Shown: in pieces, positions 1 through 10,934 of the stretch
Layout: every line of letters starts with the position of its first letter
How positions within the stretch are numbered: position 1 is the first letter of the stretch
DNA from: Hetaerina americana
Taxonomy: Eukaryota; Arthropoda; Insecta; Odonata; Calopterygidae
Length of the DNA stretch: 64,000 nucleotides
Direction: 5' to 3'
Assembly: GCA_022747635.1 (NCBI GenBank)
Contig: JAKTNV010000001.1
Location: 35,483,851 to 35,547,850 of the forward strand
The notes under the pieces: generated by a model
Seen by the model: the letters and a program-made list of their open reading frames with translations, nothing else
The model's database searches: none
What the model was told of the DNA's origin: nothing
Program-made: the position numbers and the translations under genes

Positions 1-779
1 AATAACTGCCGAAAAATCTTTTTCATTTTCCGGTCCACAATGTCTTCGTCAACGGCCATCATGGAAGAAGCGACACTGTTCCATCTTCCCTTAAACAACC
101 CATAAAGCATTCGGTCCGAGCAAAAGAGAGTTTCTGTGAGCCGGACAGAATCACACTACCATCATAAAACCTGGTTGAATGGATTTGGGACTATATTTTT
201 TTCACGGCCACTGCTCACCTGCGGTCTACCTTTTAAGGAGGACACAGGAATTAAAATTTGAAAACTGCAGAATTAATCAACACCATATTTAGATTGTGGC
301 AGGCGAGTTCAGGGATAGTGTACATTTTGTCATATGATTAATAAAACGCAAATCAACTTTCGACTCAAATTTCTACTAACGATTAAATTAGGTGTGAAAT
401 GCAAGAGTATACGAAAAAATAAACCTTATAAAAAATAAATACGAACACTTAAGCTGGATGCAGAGCACACGTTACATGGATAAAGGTGCGATACATACAT
501 TTTGATAAGATTGGGTTCAATTTCATTTTGCTATGGGTAAGCTAATTGAGTCTTTATCCCATTGTAATTAATGCGAAGATTGATTTCGAAATCAGTGAGG
601 GAGGATGACACCCTGAACTGAGCCGTAAGTAAGTCGTTTTTCCAAACATTTTTATTACCCTATCCTAAAAAAAAACTTATATTTATGTCGTCCGCTGACG
701 TTTGAGGGTTGCTCGCAGTGAGAGCGGAATAGATCGCAGTCGAGCGACGGGACAAATTAATTACGTGTCTACCGCCACT
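1..779. other. AT-rich intergenic stretch, nothing recognised
   Basis: I see no coding frame, RNA gene or clear repeat here. The stretch is AT-rich and ends where a GC-rich patch begins. Confidence 0.5.
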
Positions 780-1480
780 GAGGGTGATTCCCGCACCGAC
801 CCTGAGACGACCGCGCCGCGGAGATGGGCGTGGATCCCTCCCCGAATTTTCACGTCGCCTTTCGCTTCCGTCCATCAAGGCGATGGGCGCGGGGTGCCTC
901 CCCCGGCGCCACCGTCATCCGCTCTCCCCGTCGAGACAAAACGAAGGTGTTCGAGCATTATTTAAAAAAAACACCGAGGAGACAGCAAAAATCCATCCTG
1001 CCGCCCTCTTTTCCGAAGGAACTGCACACACATCGCCATGCTCCGACGTTCCCCCACCACTCCCCCACATATTCCTTCGTAACTCACTCTCCCCCGCGCT
1101 CGGGAGTGCCCCCAGGGGAGGGCGTAGAGAGATAGGAGAAATGGGAGAGAGAGAGAGAGCGAGGGAGAGAAAGGGGCGCCGGGCTGGGAGATAGGAGGGC
1201 GTTTGGCGCCACCCGCCGATGTGCGGCAGACCGGGTAAACGTCAAAACTTCTCCTGACGGGGGAGAGGAGGAACACTCCTCCCGCTCCTTGCCACCGTGA
1301 GATTGCGCATTGTCTGCAATCCCCCCTCTCACGTCTTCCCATCGAGCCCTCCGCTTCAACCACTCCTCCAGTCCCACCGCGGTGTTGACTCGTCTCCGCT
1401 GGCCTCTCCCGTCTTGTCCCCGACAACAAGGGTGTTCCCTTCGGCCCAGTGACATATTCGGCCTCATATTCTCCATATAG
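780..1480. other. GC/CpG-rich patch with (GA)n run
   Basis: Base composition shifts sharply to GC- and CpG-rich sequence, with a purine run of GA/GAGG repeats around 1144-1175. Open frames of 70-155 codons overlap on both strands and in several frames, which is expected when GC-rich DNA is poor in stop codons; none resembles a protein family I know. It could be a promoter, an enhancer or an untranslated first exon. The sequence alone does not decide. Confidence 0.4.
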
Positions 1481-1508
1481 TCCATCATTATATTACTGGG
1501 AATAATAA

Positions 1509-1795
1509 TTGAGGTGGCTTCCCGTTGCCTTCCTCAATAGTGTTTTTAACGTAACATCATCACTTAATGGCCGCCCCACTGGGGTCCGACGCTATTGCAG
1601 CCGCCTCACTGAGGAACAGACGCTGCGTCAACTACCTTTCGTCTGGCTCCTAACCTTAGACCTATCTGGCATGGGTGACCCTATCAGGACCAATTATCAT
1701 TGGTCCCGTCAGCACAGCTCTAGTGGCTATCGGAACGCACAAGCCCTTCCACCACGTCAAGGCTGTAGTCCATGGTACGGCTCGAAGGTATTATT
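1509..1795 (-). repeat. Probable LINE 5' leader-like repeat, minus strand
   Basis: Read on the minus strand the segment contains CCTTGACGTGGTGGAAGGGC, a transition through GTGCGTTCCGAT, and then TGATAGGGTCACCCATGCC about 75 bases further on. From memory, this succession of short blocks (a GACGTGGTGG block, then a GGTCACCCATG block) lies upstream of the reading frames of several invertebrate non-LTR retrotransposons. No reverse transcriptase or endonuclease coding sequence follows it, so this is at most a solitary leader fragment. The 98-codon plus-strand frame over it is not protein-like. The repeat identity is recalled, not searched. Confidence 0.4.
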
Positions 1796-1879
1796 CATCT
1801 CATAAATGATAAATCTCAAGTTTTAAAAATAAGATGTCTCACTTGGTTCTGGGTCCCCGTCACATTGACTGCACCGAAA

Positions 1880-2480
1880 AACGCCACGCGAATGGAATCG
1901 CTCACGCTGGCCTAACCGCCTACCCCCTCCCGTCATTGAAGAAGGGGGAGAGAGGGAAGGGGCCCGCAGCCGTCGCCTCCTCAAGACGCCAGAAGGGGGC
2001 TGCTCCGCGAGGGGTCTGGCGGAGAAGGAAGGCGAGGTACGACGAGGTCGGCCCCGTGTCCTCCCAGCGCCTCTCTCCCCACCCACGATCGCGGGAGTGT
2101 CGACGGCGGCGTGGTCGTTACCGACGGTCCCTGCGCGAAATGATCATTCGGCTCGTTCACTCCCTCCTCCCCCGCCCCCCGTCCACCCGCCCAAGGACGT
2201 GGTCGGCCGAGTGGGGTGGGGGTGAGCGTGAGGGGGTTATCCGCGTGGAGTGAGGGCGAGGGAGTTGGAGCGACGGAGCCGGGGCCGCCTCCTGGCAAAC
2301 ACCATAAAAGTTTTTATCATTTGGGAAGGTGGAGAAGCTGAAGGGGGGGAAGAAGGGTGGGTACCGCGCGCGTGATATTTCGCGTGGGACTCGAAAAGTG
2401 AACGAAACTATGTGAGTGGGCGGGAGGGCATCTTTTCTTTTTCATTCTCCCCGGCCCTCTCTCTCTCTCTCTCCCTCTTG
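1880..2480. other. GC-rich patch with (CT)n microsatellite
   Basis: GC-rich, CpG-rich sequence with many CCTCCC and GGGGG runs; a (CT)n tract lies at about 2457-2476. Overlapping open frames on both strands (up to 139 codons) show no recognisable domain and are taken as compositional. Candidate regulatory patch only. Confidence 0.4.
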
Positions 2481-2803
2481 CGATTCGAATTTCCGCCTGC
2501 ATACCTCGCTTAATTACATAGACGGCGACGAGGGCCTTATATATTAATAATCGTCTCTTCAGTGTCTCCCTGTCCCGGGGAAAGACCTCAGTCAAAAAAC
2601 TCCTTCCCAGCTCCCCCCCACCCCACTTACAGACCCCCGAAGCTGGGAGACGACTATTAATGTGGGCATATGACTCCCGAAACTATAGCGATTACATGCC
2701 TTAACTGCCAGAAATCGAATCGATAAAATTAGGATAATTTCATATACGATCCGTCAACAAAGGCAGCTATTTCATAGTCACGACAGGTATACATGTGTGG
2801 GTG

Positions 2804-2841
<38 letters not shown>

Positions 2842-2883
2842 CATATTTTATATATATAATATCTGTTATAATATATATATATA
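2804..2883. repeat. (TA)n microsatellite
   Basis: Nearly uninterrupted TA dinucleotides, breaking down to TATT/ATAT variants. It lies at the tail side of the minus-strand SINE that follows and may be that element's expanded 3' tail. Confidence 0.85.
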
Positions 2884-2889
2884 ACACAG

Positions 2890-3144
2890 TAATCAACCCG
2901 AAGGTCGGTTTAGTAGATGATGGTAGAGATCACCCAGTACTAAGCCCTATACGGCGTGTGAAAATTCACACATCAGGGTAGGGGGGCCAGTTCCTTTCCC
3001 TGTGCCGGTTATGGTTTCCCAGGAAGACCTGGTACCCGAAAAATCACTTTAGCTTGGGTGCCCAGAGTGCCTTGCCCGGGAATCGAACCCGGGACCCTCC
3101 GGTCAGCAGTCCAACGCTCTACCCACTGGACTACCGCGACCCCC
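2890..3144 (-). mobile_element. tRNA-derived SINE (Ser-like head), minus strand
   Basis: On the minus strand, starting near 3143, the sequence has a tRNA-like head. An A-box-like block (GGTAGTCCAGTGGGTAGAGC) is followed by an anticodon-arm-like segment with GCT in the loop and a B box GGTTCGATTCC inside a perfect CCCGGG T-stem. The head covers about 3065-3143. About 170 bases of unrelated body follow, and the element runs into a (TA)n tract, as SINEs with simple-sequence tails do. The unrelated 3' body shows that this is not a free tRNA gene. The body boundaries are approximate and no target-site duplication could be fixed because both flanks are TA repeats. Confidence 0.7.
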
Positions 3145-3230
3145 ATATATATATATATATATAATATGGTATATTATATATATTTTATATATATTTTATA
3201 TATTATATATATATATATATTTTTTTTTTC
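3144..3230. repeat. (TA)n microsatellite with T tract
   Basis: TA-rich simple sequence interrupted by TTTTATATAT blocks and ending in a run of T at about 3220-3229. It separates two minus-strand tRNA-headed SINEs. The T run could be the poly(A) tail of the next SINE seen on the opposite strand. Confidence 0.8.
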
Positions 3231-3406
3231 ATTCACATTGAAATAGATGAAATGGATAGAAAAACAAATAAAGGACGAACAAGCGAGAGATGGGGAAGGC
3301 GGAATCAAGCAGATTGCAAATGTAAAAGTATTTCCTTGACCGGGACTTGAATCACAGATCTTTCGGGCCGGGCCAATGCTCTAACCACTTGAGCTATCGA
3401 GGAAAC
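3231..3406 (-). mobile_element. tRNA-derived SINE, second family, minus strand
   Basis: The minus strand from about 3405 to 3332 folds like a tRNA. An acceptor-like TTTCCTCG pairs with the AAGGAA end, the A box is TAGCTCAAGTGGTTAGAGC and the B box is GATTCAAGTCC. About 100 bases of pyrimidine-rich non-tRNA body follow. The head differs from that of the neighbouring SINE (2890-3144), so two SINE families lie side by side. Similar flanks (CATTCACATTG near 3230-3240 and AATTCACACTGG near 3409-3420) may be a decayed target-site duplication. Confidence 0.6.
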
Positions 3407-3409
3407 GTA

Positions 3410-4790
3410 ATTCACACTGGAACCACTTATCCTGTGTTTGTCCTTGATATGTGTTTCTATCCCTTTTCCTTATACCTATTACCATGTGATTGAATATTTG
3501 TTCACCATATGGCGGGGTTTTGTGTAAGAATGTATGAATACGTACAACCGAGGAATTTGATTTGGCAGATTTGAGGTGGAGCTGCTGAATTGGCGATGAC
3601 GTCCATACTTGTTTCCTTCCGTTATTCAAACTGGGCATGTTTCGCGCGTCTTTCCGTAAAAAGTTCATCTTTATAATTTAAATTAACCTTGCACTTAAAT
3701 CGATTTGTGCATAAAAAACTTATGCACACATATATAACGATGAATTCGATTTTAAAATTATAACCCTCTCTTGATTGAGCAGGGAAAATGAACTGGAAAA
3801 GAAAATGCAATAAATCTGAATGGCGACGAATTTCACAACTTCTTCGGCCTTCTCAAAGTTCAAAGAGAGAAAACTGATTGGTAGCAGGCGCAGACAATTT
3901 CTTTCGCGGAATAAATTATCACTTAGCATGAATCACAAGGCCGTTTCTAGTTTTAGCCTGCTTCCAAGGCACCTAATAACTGTGAAATTATAGCATGTCG
4001 AAGAAATAGCAGAGTTGAGGTCAGAAAAGTATGCATAAACAATCAAGAAGAAGGGATGGGTCATCAGCAGATCCTCTTCCTCCAGATTGAATTTATTAAT
4101 CGTTGCCATTTGAAGAACGAGCATAACAAGCTCGAATGGTAAGGCAGAGAATGTCCTCAGATCGCATTGAATTCATCAATTTTTCTTAATTTACTTAAAA
4201 CCTGCCTGAGATCGAATCAGAATCATGAGATTTGATTTCCATTACATATCACGTCGATTAAAGCAAACGTTCAATTCAAACGAGTAGATGTGACTACCAT
4301 TTCTCTCAAGTCTGCAATTTTTCAAACAGCGCATATCTAATGGAAGGAACCCAGTTTTGAGAGATTCCTTCTCATAAGATTCAACTCCGATCCCGAGTTC
4401 CTCAACTTAGGGCAATGAGGTTCTAACTTCGGCAACAGAACCAAGCCATTTGCCCAGCAAACCGATCGAAAAAACAAAATGATTCAACACCCTCGACCTT
4501 GATTACGTAACTTGTCAAAATTTTCGCTCCGAATGAAAGATACTTATGCTCATGCCGTCAAATTTCGCACACGCTCGACTGAGAAAAGCAGAATTGAAAT
4601 GCGAACTTGAAAACGCTATTTCCGTAAAAGATATGAGAATTATGGCATACGCATCGCTTCCAATCGCTCGAAAAGTTACGTAATTAAGCCCCTGCATCTT
4701 CGGGTCATGACGTCCGGTGACACCCGATAACGTCAAATATACGGATGGACATTTCCCACAGCAAAACCTGAGTGCCAACATGGTTTTCCT
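3410..4790. other. Intergenic stretch, nothing recognised
   Basis: AT-rich unique-looking sequence without a protein-like frame or recognised repeat. Confidence 0.45.
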
Positions 4791-4794
4791 CCAC

Positions 4795-5380
4795 GGCCAA
4801 TGACGGACTACACGTCCGGGTTCGGTTTAAAATCGCCAGCCCTCGCCACATGGACGGCTGCGGTCGCTCCGAGTTTCCATCGGTATTGCCGCCCCGCAGA
4901 TTTCATGGGCACTTGGCCTGTGTGAATCTGGCGAGCTAGGCTCAAACCAGACAGTATGGGCGGTCGTTGCCTCGAGGCGACCACCCCAGGGATGAGGATC
5001 AACCCCTCTTCCGTCTCCCCCGCTCGACTTTTTTACCTTCTAGGGCATGTCCTCTCGCGGACGTCAAATCTCTCCTCTGCGTCCGTACTCGTCGTGTATA
5101 GTTGTGGGCGTCCTATCATACGGGACCCGACGCTCCATCGGTGCTTTCCAACTCTTTCCGCGGTCTTCGAGACGCATTTCGATCGGGGTAAGAGGATATG
5201 CGACTTGTCCTCGTTTCCACCAGAGTGTGCACTCCCCGCACTCGTGTCCCACTGCGGACAAAGTCGGGCTGGCAGTTTACGACTGAGATACGAAGTGCGC
5301 GTCATCGCAGACGGAGAGGGGTGGAGGCAGGCATTAAATTGGCATAGGGGTAAGTGACCCAGGGCCCATTCGTTCCGCGG
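4795..5380. other. Moderately CpG-rich segment
   Basis: CpG density and GC content rise compared with both flanks. A 133-codon plus-strand frame (4956-5357) and frames on the other strand overlap; none has recognisable motifs or clear codon bias. Candidate regulatory patch or untranslated exon. Confidence 0.3.
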
Positions 5381-5448
5381 AAATATTGTTTATGCTATAT
5401 CCCTTATACCAACCATCAATCAAGAAGTTTCGAGTTTATATTTATATT

Positions 5449-5580
5449 TGTACATGGCACCCTGAAAGCCACCGCCAGAGCGTGTGGCAGGGGATGATGA
5501 CGCATGAGGCATGTTGCATCAAAAATTAAATTTTTCTTAATTTTTAGTTAAAATATATATTGTGAATATTTAAAATAATA
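5449..5580 (+). repeat. Interspersed repeat family R1, copy 1
   Basis: Aligns by eye to 17009-17145 over about 130 bases. Shared blocks in order are a GGCACCCTG/GGTGCCCTG start, AAGC.ACC.C.AG.G, a GTGTGGCAGGGG/ATGTGACAGGGG block, GGCATG, then TTAAAAATT..TTTTCTT and an AT-rich tail. The family name R1 is local to this report; it is not the rDNA retrotransposon R1. Confidence 0.6.
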
Positions 5581-5584
5581 TATA

Positions 5585-7600
5585 AGATGACAACAACGGG
5601 TTCATACACGGTATCCAAGTGAGATATACTTCTGGTGGGATGAAATTATTACAACATTCTACCGTACCGTAGTACGTTGGGGCTAATAATACACCTACGT
5701 TTTCAAAATAATCTATCTAGATGAACTGCTTCCGATTCACGAAAGAGATCTAATTTGTAATTTAACCTTCGGTTGGTGAATGATTCACAACGTAGTTCTT
5801 CTAACAATCTAGATATAGTCTGGCTGCTCCTCGTTGCACGCGATCTAATTCGGCAATCAATACAACTTGATGGAGGTCCCAAATTCTAAATGAGGCCTAA
5901 CTAGCGGAAGACAGCACTGCCATTCAACCTTCCCGTCGCATTTCTCCAAAACTCTTCTTGCTTTGCTGCTTGCTTGCCTTGCTTGCGTTGCTAGTCTGTC
6001 TACATATTCCCCAAACGTCTTTCACCCAGAATAAGATAAACGCCTTAGTTGAGTCCACAGTTTCTATTTCGGTATTTCGGATGCAGAGGGCGTTCGGAAT
6101 GGAACTACTACTATTCCAAAAATTCATCACTACATAATCTTTTTAAGTTTAATTGTAATTACCCATAGTTTCACACCAGCACTTTTACGGCATTTTAATC
6201 AAAGAGATGAGTATGTGAATCGAAGTTTTTGTGTCGGCAGAGAGAAAAATTGATACACTTTTTCAGTAGGAAAAGAAAACTCCGCTCCAAAGAACGGCGT
6301 GGATTGTTCTCCAATCAATAACTTCAGTATTAGAGATAGTTCGGATTCGTGTTGGGGAAGGTGCTGGTTCACATCATGCTCTAAGTATAGTGAATCTGCC
6401 GCTACATGAAACATAAAATATGCTAAATTTAATCCATAGGATTAATAGCGACTTAACGCTAGCCATAGTTTACACGTATTTTCATCTTTTAAGCTCTTTT
6501 CAAGACCTGCTTCCCTTGCACATTATCAGGTCCAATTATTTTTTGTTAACTCTTTTCACTTAAATTTAAAAAAAATTTCGTTATCATTGCTATCATCGCT
6601 CCAAATATTTCGAAATTGAACCCTTCTATCTGAAAATTTTAATATAAAATGGAAAGCTATCAAAACCATTTCTACAATAGACTTAAATGAAAACATGCCA
6701 AGGCACTGGCTGAAATGCCAAGAGTCATTTTTCCTTCTCGAGCGGTGCGATGAAGGCATTTCAATATAGATATCAATAAAAAAGAAAAGTGTGAAAACAT
6801 CAAACTTTTAATGAAGGCATTTGCTCGTAAACTAATGAATACTCTATTGCATATCGAATGCATTACTTCAATCATCATACCAGAGGCATAAACATTTCAT
6901 GGTAGTTATATGCAAATTTGAAATATTCGTGACGAGGGATTGATTCGAAAGAAAAATCGTACTGAGATGCCAAAACGTTCCCAACGGTTCTTATGTGGTT
7001 AGCGGCTCAAGGGAAGCCGACAAAGTCCGATAAACGGAATGCCAATTATAACGCCAATTAGGGGAAACAAGTTGAGACATGAACCAGGAACTGGTGCCAA
7101 TAATTCTTTCACGAAAATTGTACGACTGGTGACAATCATTGACAGATGAACACAATAAATATTAAGCACTTAGCACTATGCTTGTACGATTCCTTTCTAA
7201 AACGCATCATAAATAATTAGTTTCCGAAAACTCATCGGTTTAAAATAATACTTAATTCACCAACGCTACAGCAATGAAATTTCCAGCCATTATGGGTAAC
7301 CTAAATTCTTATCAAATTATCACCATAACCATATTCCTTGATCTATATTGACCCAAGCCACACCCTCTTCCATATACTCTACCCGATCTACCCGATACCA
7401 TAAATAATTCTGAACTAAGGGGGATTATGCGCTACAGTAACTGCCCCACCAACATTCTAGACCATTGAGGTTAAATGCCATTCAAAAACATCGACAGCAT
7501 CAGTGAATGAAAAGGAAGGGTTTTGAATAGTTCGCATTTCAATTTATTATCTACCCATAAAGATAAAACAACTTCCATGCTGGAGAGGAAATCGTTCGCT
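5585..7600. other. Intergenic stretch, nothing recognised
   Basis: AT-rich sequence; open frames are short (under 75 codons) and lack motifs. No repeat structure stood out. Confidence 0.45.
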
Positions 7601-7639
7601 TGCTTCCAAAACCCCGTTCCCGTCGCCCCTCCGAGTGAT

Positions 7640-8310
7640 TCACGGTGAAAATTCAGTCACAATAAAAGATCAAGGAACAATGAGGATCGTAAAATGAGGG
7701 TATCCTTGGGGCAGTGTTGGAGGGGGGGGAGGATGAGGCGTCGGAAGTATCGGTGTGGCACGCCAGGGCTTCCCTCCATCCACCCGCCCGTGTGTGGGCG
7801 CGAGTGTCGCCATCATGCGATCGGACGGAACAAATGTTTCTCACGGCCCTGGAGGGAGAGAGAGAGAGAGACGGGGAGCGGAGTAACGCACTCCTTACGA
7901 AGCGATTTAAATGACAAGTGAGATATTCCCGAATCCATTACCTCGGGGGCCTTCACACTTCCTCTCCCCCATTCGAGAACGTGACCCCGCATTTCCTGTC
8001 GAACGTGGATTCGATGGCCCGCTCCCCCACCTCACTCCCCTCTGCCCCAGGGTGACCCAGCCTCGCCCGTGGTTGGCGAGAGCCCTTTCTCCTCGAGGGC
8101 CCTGCCTCCTCGGCTGCGCGGCATCGCTTTCGGGTCGCTCTTTCCTGTGGACCACCTGTTGCGCGGACGAATCCTTCTCCCGTTTCCCCCACCTCCGGGA
8201 GAAGGCCCCTTCAAAAAGTTTTTGAAAATCGTTCGATTCCACACCGTCGATGGATTCCCTCGCGCGGGCGAGCATCGGTCGAAGAAGGACAAACGATAAA
8301 AGGAGGAATC
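7640..8310. other. GC/CpG-rich patch with (GA)n
   Basis: A GC-rich block begins with a GGGGGGG-containing purine stretch near 7722 and includes an (AG)n tract at about 7854-7872. Overlapping open frames on both strands (up to 122 codons) are compositional. The 8150-8300 part has many CCCC/GGGG runs. Candidate promoter or enhancer. Confidence 0.4.
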
Positions 8311-8319
8311 ATCCAAAGG

Positions 8320-8909
8320 GGAACGTTTAGACTACAGATGGATATCGTCTGTGGCATCGGTTGATGAATGAGACGTGAGTCGAATCGACGACCGCGGAAC
8401 TCAAATGCCGATGTCTACTCCAGGCGACGTTGACTGAGACGTTTTGGTACGCCTGTATGAAAGAAATCACGCAATTAAAATTTCGCTTCCCAATATTTCC
8501 TGCCCGTACGAAGCATGGAGAGAACTTTCTTCGGGACTAGGCAAGTGCGGGCCTTTTTAAGTGATAACGCTCGTTAAAAGGAAAATAATTTTTTTTTCAC
8601 ATAATGAAGTCTCAGGTCATTGCGGTAATTGCATTATCTAGCTTATCACCAATATTAATTGTAGATATTAATAGTAGATAAGAATACAATTATCAACTGA
8701 ATAATCTCAGATGATTAATTTTTATCACATGAGATTTGATAAATTACATCAATTACATTTCATTTTGTTTTCTAACTTTTTTCTTTTGAATAGCTAGCTA
8801 AACGGTCTGAAATTACTCTAATACACACTACTTCTAATAACCAGTAAAACTTGTTGTCTCCGTATCTTTATGGAATTTGCATAACATATTGCAATTAAAT
8901 TATTAAATT
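8320..8909. other. Intergenic stretch, nothing recognised
   Basis: AT-rich, without genes or clear repeats. Confidence 0.4.
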
Positions 8910-9036
8910 TGTAATTCCCCACTCTTTTATTTAAAACCACGAACCAGGTTTCGACTTTGAACGTCTGCATCAGGTAATGATGAAGTTCAACATCGAAACT
9001 AGGGCCGTGTTTTTAAATAAAGTGTGTGGAATTACA
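8910..9036. repeat. Foldback hairpin with hammerhead-like core
   Basis: The left arm 8910-8954 and right arm 8993-9036 are imperfect reverse complements (TGTAATTCC...TTTATTTAAAA...TTTCGA against its mirror). The 38-base centre itself pairs further (TTGAAC with GTTCAA, GCATC with GATG). On the minus strand the centre reads CTGATGCA, GAC-loop-GTC, GAAACC, which resembles a hammerhead ribozyme core. The SINE at 9063-9365 inserted just beside it. Confidence 0.65.
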
Positions 9037-9049
9037 AAGTCAATAATTT

Positions 9050-9062
9050 CCTTTCATTTCAA
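9050..9062. repeat. Target-site duplication, left copy
   Basis: CCTTTCATTTCAA occurs here and again at 9366-9378, exactly bracketing the SINE. A 13-base direct repeat is the expected length for LINE-driven insertion. Confidence 0.85.
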
Positions 9063-9365
9063 GTAGTAGTTTTGAGGGGAGGCGACCGACAGCTAAGGTC
9101 ATTTGCGCCATAGGGGATGGACAGGAAAGGATGAAGGGTGGAGAGAAACCCGGCGTCGGCATTAGCCTACTCTTTACGAAAGGCGCCAAGGGGTCCGCAG
9201 TTTAACGTCCCATCCGACGGACGGCGTACTCCCTCAAAGTGCCCTCCACAAAGCACCTCAAGTAGGGATCGAGATACCTCTGAAAAATATTCAACACCGC
9301 CGGGATTTGAACCCGCGCCCTCAGGGTGGGAAGCCAGTACGTTAGCCCCCGCACCATCTCGATCC
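9063..9365 (-). mobile_element. Full-length tRNA-headed SINE with (CTA)n tail
   Basis: Sense is on the minus strand. A tRNA-related head at about 9295-9365 carries the B box GGTTCAAATCC and an A-box region containing GGGGGCTAACGTAC. A linker ending in TATCTCGATCCCTAC follows, then a body with the block GTCGGATGGGACGTTAAAC, a GGCGCCTTTCGT block and a GAGTAGGCTAATGCC block, and the element ends in a short ACTACTAC tail. Perfect 13-base target-site duplications flank it (9050-9062, 9366-9378). Further copies are at 13243-13479, 46608-46925 and 63542-63796. The conserved GATGGGACGTTAAA block resembles the central domains of other invertebrate SINEs, but I do not assign a named family. Confidence 0.88.
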
Positions 9366-9378
9366 CCTTTCATTTCAA
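9366..9378. repeat. Target-site duplication, right copy
   Basis: Identical 13-mer to 9050-9062; it closes the SINE insertion. Confidence 0.85.
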
Positions 9379-9379
9379 T

Positions 9380-10060
9380 AACCAGTAAAAAAAATCGTTA
9401 ATTTAATTTTAAATGCCGTAGTTCCTGTAATTATCTTCAGATATAGTGTATTTTTAGTACTCCTTAGAATGAACGAAGAAATGTTTATGGAATGTTTTAT
9501 AACTTTTATGCATTCACAATAGTAGTGAGTACATTCGAGAAATACGCAAATATTCAAGCGGGGCAAGATTTGCTCAATACCCCAGACTTTATGGATACGG
9601 ACTTTATTTAATTCTGTGGAAAAGTACGTTGTTACTTACGTTATTACGGATCGATACTGCTTAATTGAATGCATTACTTACGCTTATCGTTCGTAAGCAT
9701 GGTGTCACATCGCGACTGCGAAATACTTTTCTTTGAATCCGCTTGGGTTGGTAACTCTTCAGATATCACCACGCAATACAAAGTCACTTAAGGGCACAAT
9801 ATCGGAGAAAAGTCTTCAAAATAACGAATTAACGATGATGATGATGAGAAAGGAAAGAAAAAAAGTTGATGGGCGCAACAGTGCTATTGCATGGATGGTA
9901 TTGCGCAAGAGGTACTTGACCTCATTTCTCGCAAATATGCAAAGTGGCACGCTGACGTCTTCCCCAAACACGCTAAGTGCTCCATCATCTCAAATTCTCG
10001 GCGGAAAATTCGCAAAAAAAAAGAAGAGCGAACGAACTTTTATCTGTTTAGGAAACGAAA
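9380..10060. other. Intergenic stretch, nothing recognised
   Basis: AT-rich. A 146-codon plus frame (9733-10173) starts here and runs into the next GC patch; it has an ATGATGATGATG run (MMMM) and lysine stretches but no recognisable domain, so I do not call a gene. Confidence 0.4.
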
Positions 10061-10069
10061 CGCGGGGTG

Positions 10070-10930
10070 AAGTGGAAGGGTGGTTGCGAGGGGGAGGCAC
10101 TCCACGTCCATTACACACTCTTTACTTCCAGACGCACACAATAACGGAGAAGGAGCGCCAGGCGCAACGATAAGGAAATACGACCGGGGCCGTATAAAAA
10201 TGAAAATAAAAGGATACAATCCTCAGGACTCACTCCCTCCCAAACCCCCGTTATCATTCCTCTCGGTTCGAGCGACGGCGCGCGGCTCCCCCAGCTCCCC
10301 TCCCGTCTCTCCATTCGACGCTAGTGCTCCTCCAATTTGACCACTTTCCGGGGAGGGGTGGGCGGAGGTGAGTGAGGAGGGCGGGGCCATGGGGTCGGGA
10401 GAGATGAAAGGGGGGGCTAACCCGACCCCATCCTATCTCATGACTCCTCCTGCGAGAGGGGGAGGGCGAAGGGGGTGCATGACCCCGGGTCACGAGGACG
10501 ACCCGCAATTGCTATCCGTCGCGGCATTCGAGCGTCCTAGGGGCTAAGTAGTAATTTGAGGTCGTCATTGTGGCGGCCGTCCCGTTGGGGGTGCGAGGGG
10601 GCACTGCTTGCTGTGCAAGTGCTTTCTGTGGCCCAGTGCACTTGCTCACGTCTGTGCGGGTGTGTGGCCGGTTGTATCCCGTGTGCCGTCGCCGATTACA
10701 GAGTGCCCTCCTTCGACCTGGCCGACCTAGGGGAGAGGCACGGTCGGGCGGGCGGCCGAGCGATTGGAGTTGAGTCTCTCCTGCCCGCCCATGGGATCGC
10801 GCCATTTCGCTAATGGCTGCATGAGGCCGTTTGCCCTCGACTCCCTCGGCTAGATTACGCCCTTCACGCACGCACCTTTAGTTCGTCGCCTTCGATCTTC
10901 CTTGTCACGACCGTCAGCTGAGAGTGTTGG
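10070..10930. other. GC/CpG-rich patch
   Basis: A strongly GC-rich and CpG-rich block with runs such as GGGGGGG (about 10410) and GGGAGGGG. Overlapping open frames of 60-120 codons lie on both strands with no family signature. A TATA-like GTATAAAAA sits at about 10192 near its left edge. Candidate promoter or regulatory region. Confidence 0.4.
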
Positions 10931-10934
10931 CTGT

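Noticed and set aside
3065..3143. Genuine tRNA-Ser gene
   Set aside because: A and B boxes are good, but the acceptor stem does not pair properly and a long non-tRNA body with a simple-sequence tail follows, so a SINE is the better call.
9733..10173. 146-codon plus-strand open frame
   Set aside because: Spans the boundary into a GC patch, with an ATG-repeat-coded MMMM and lysine runs and no family signature.
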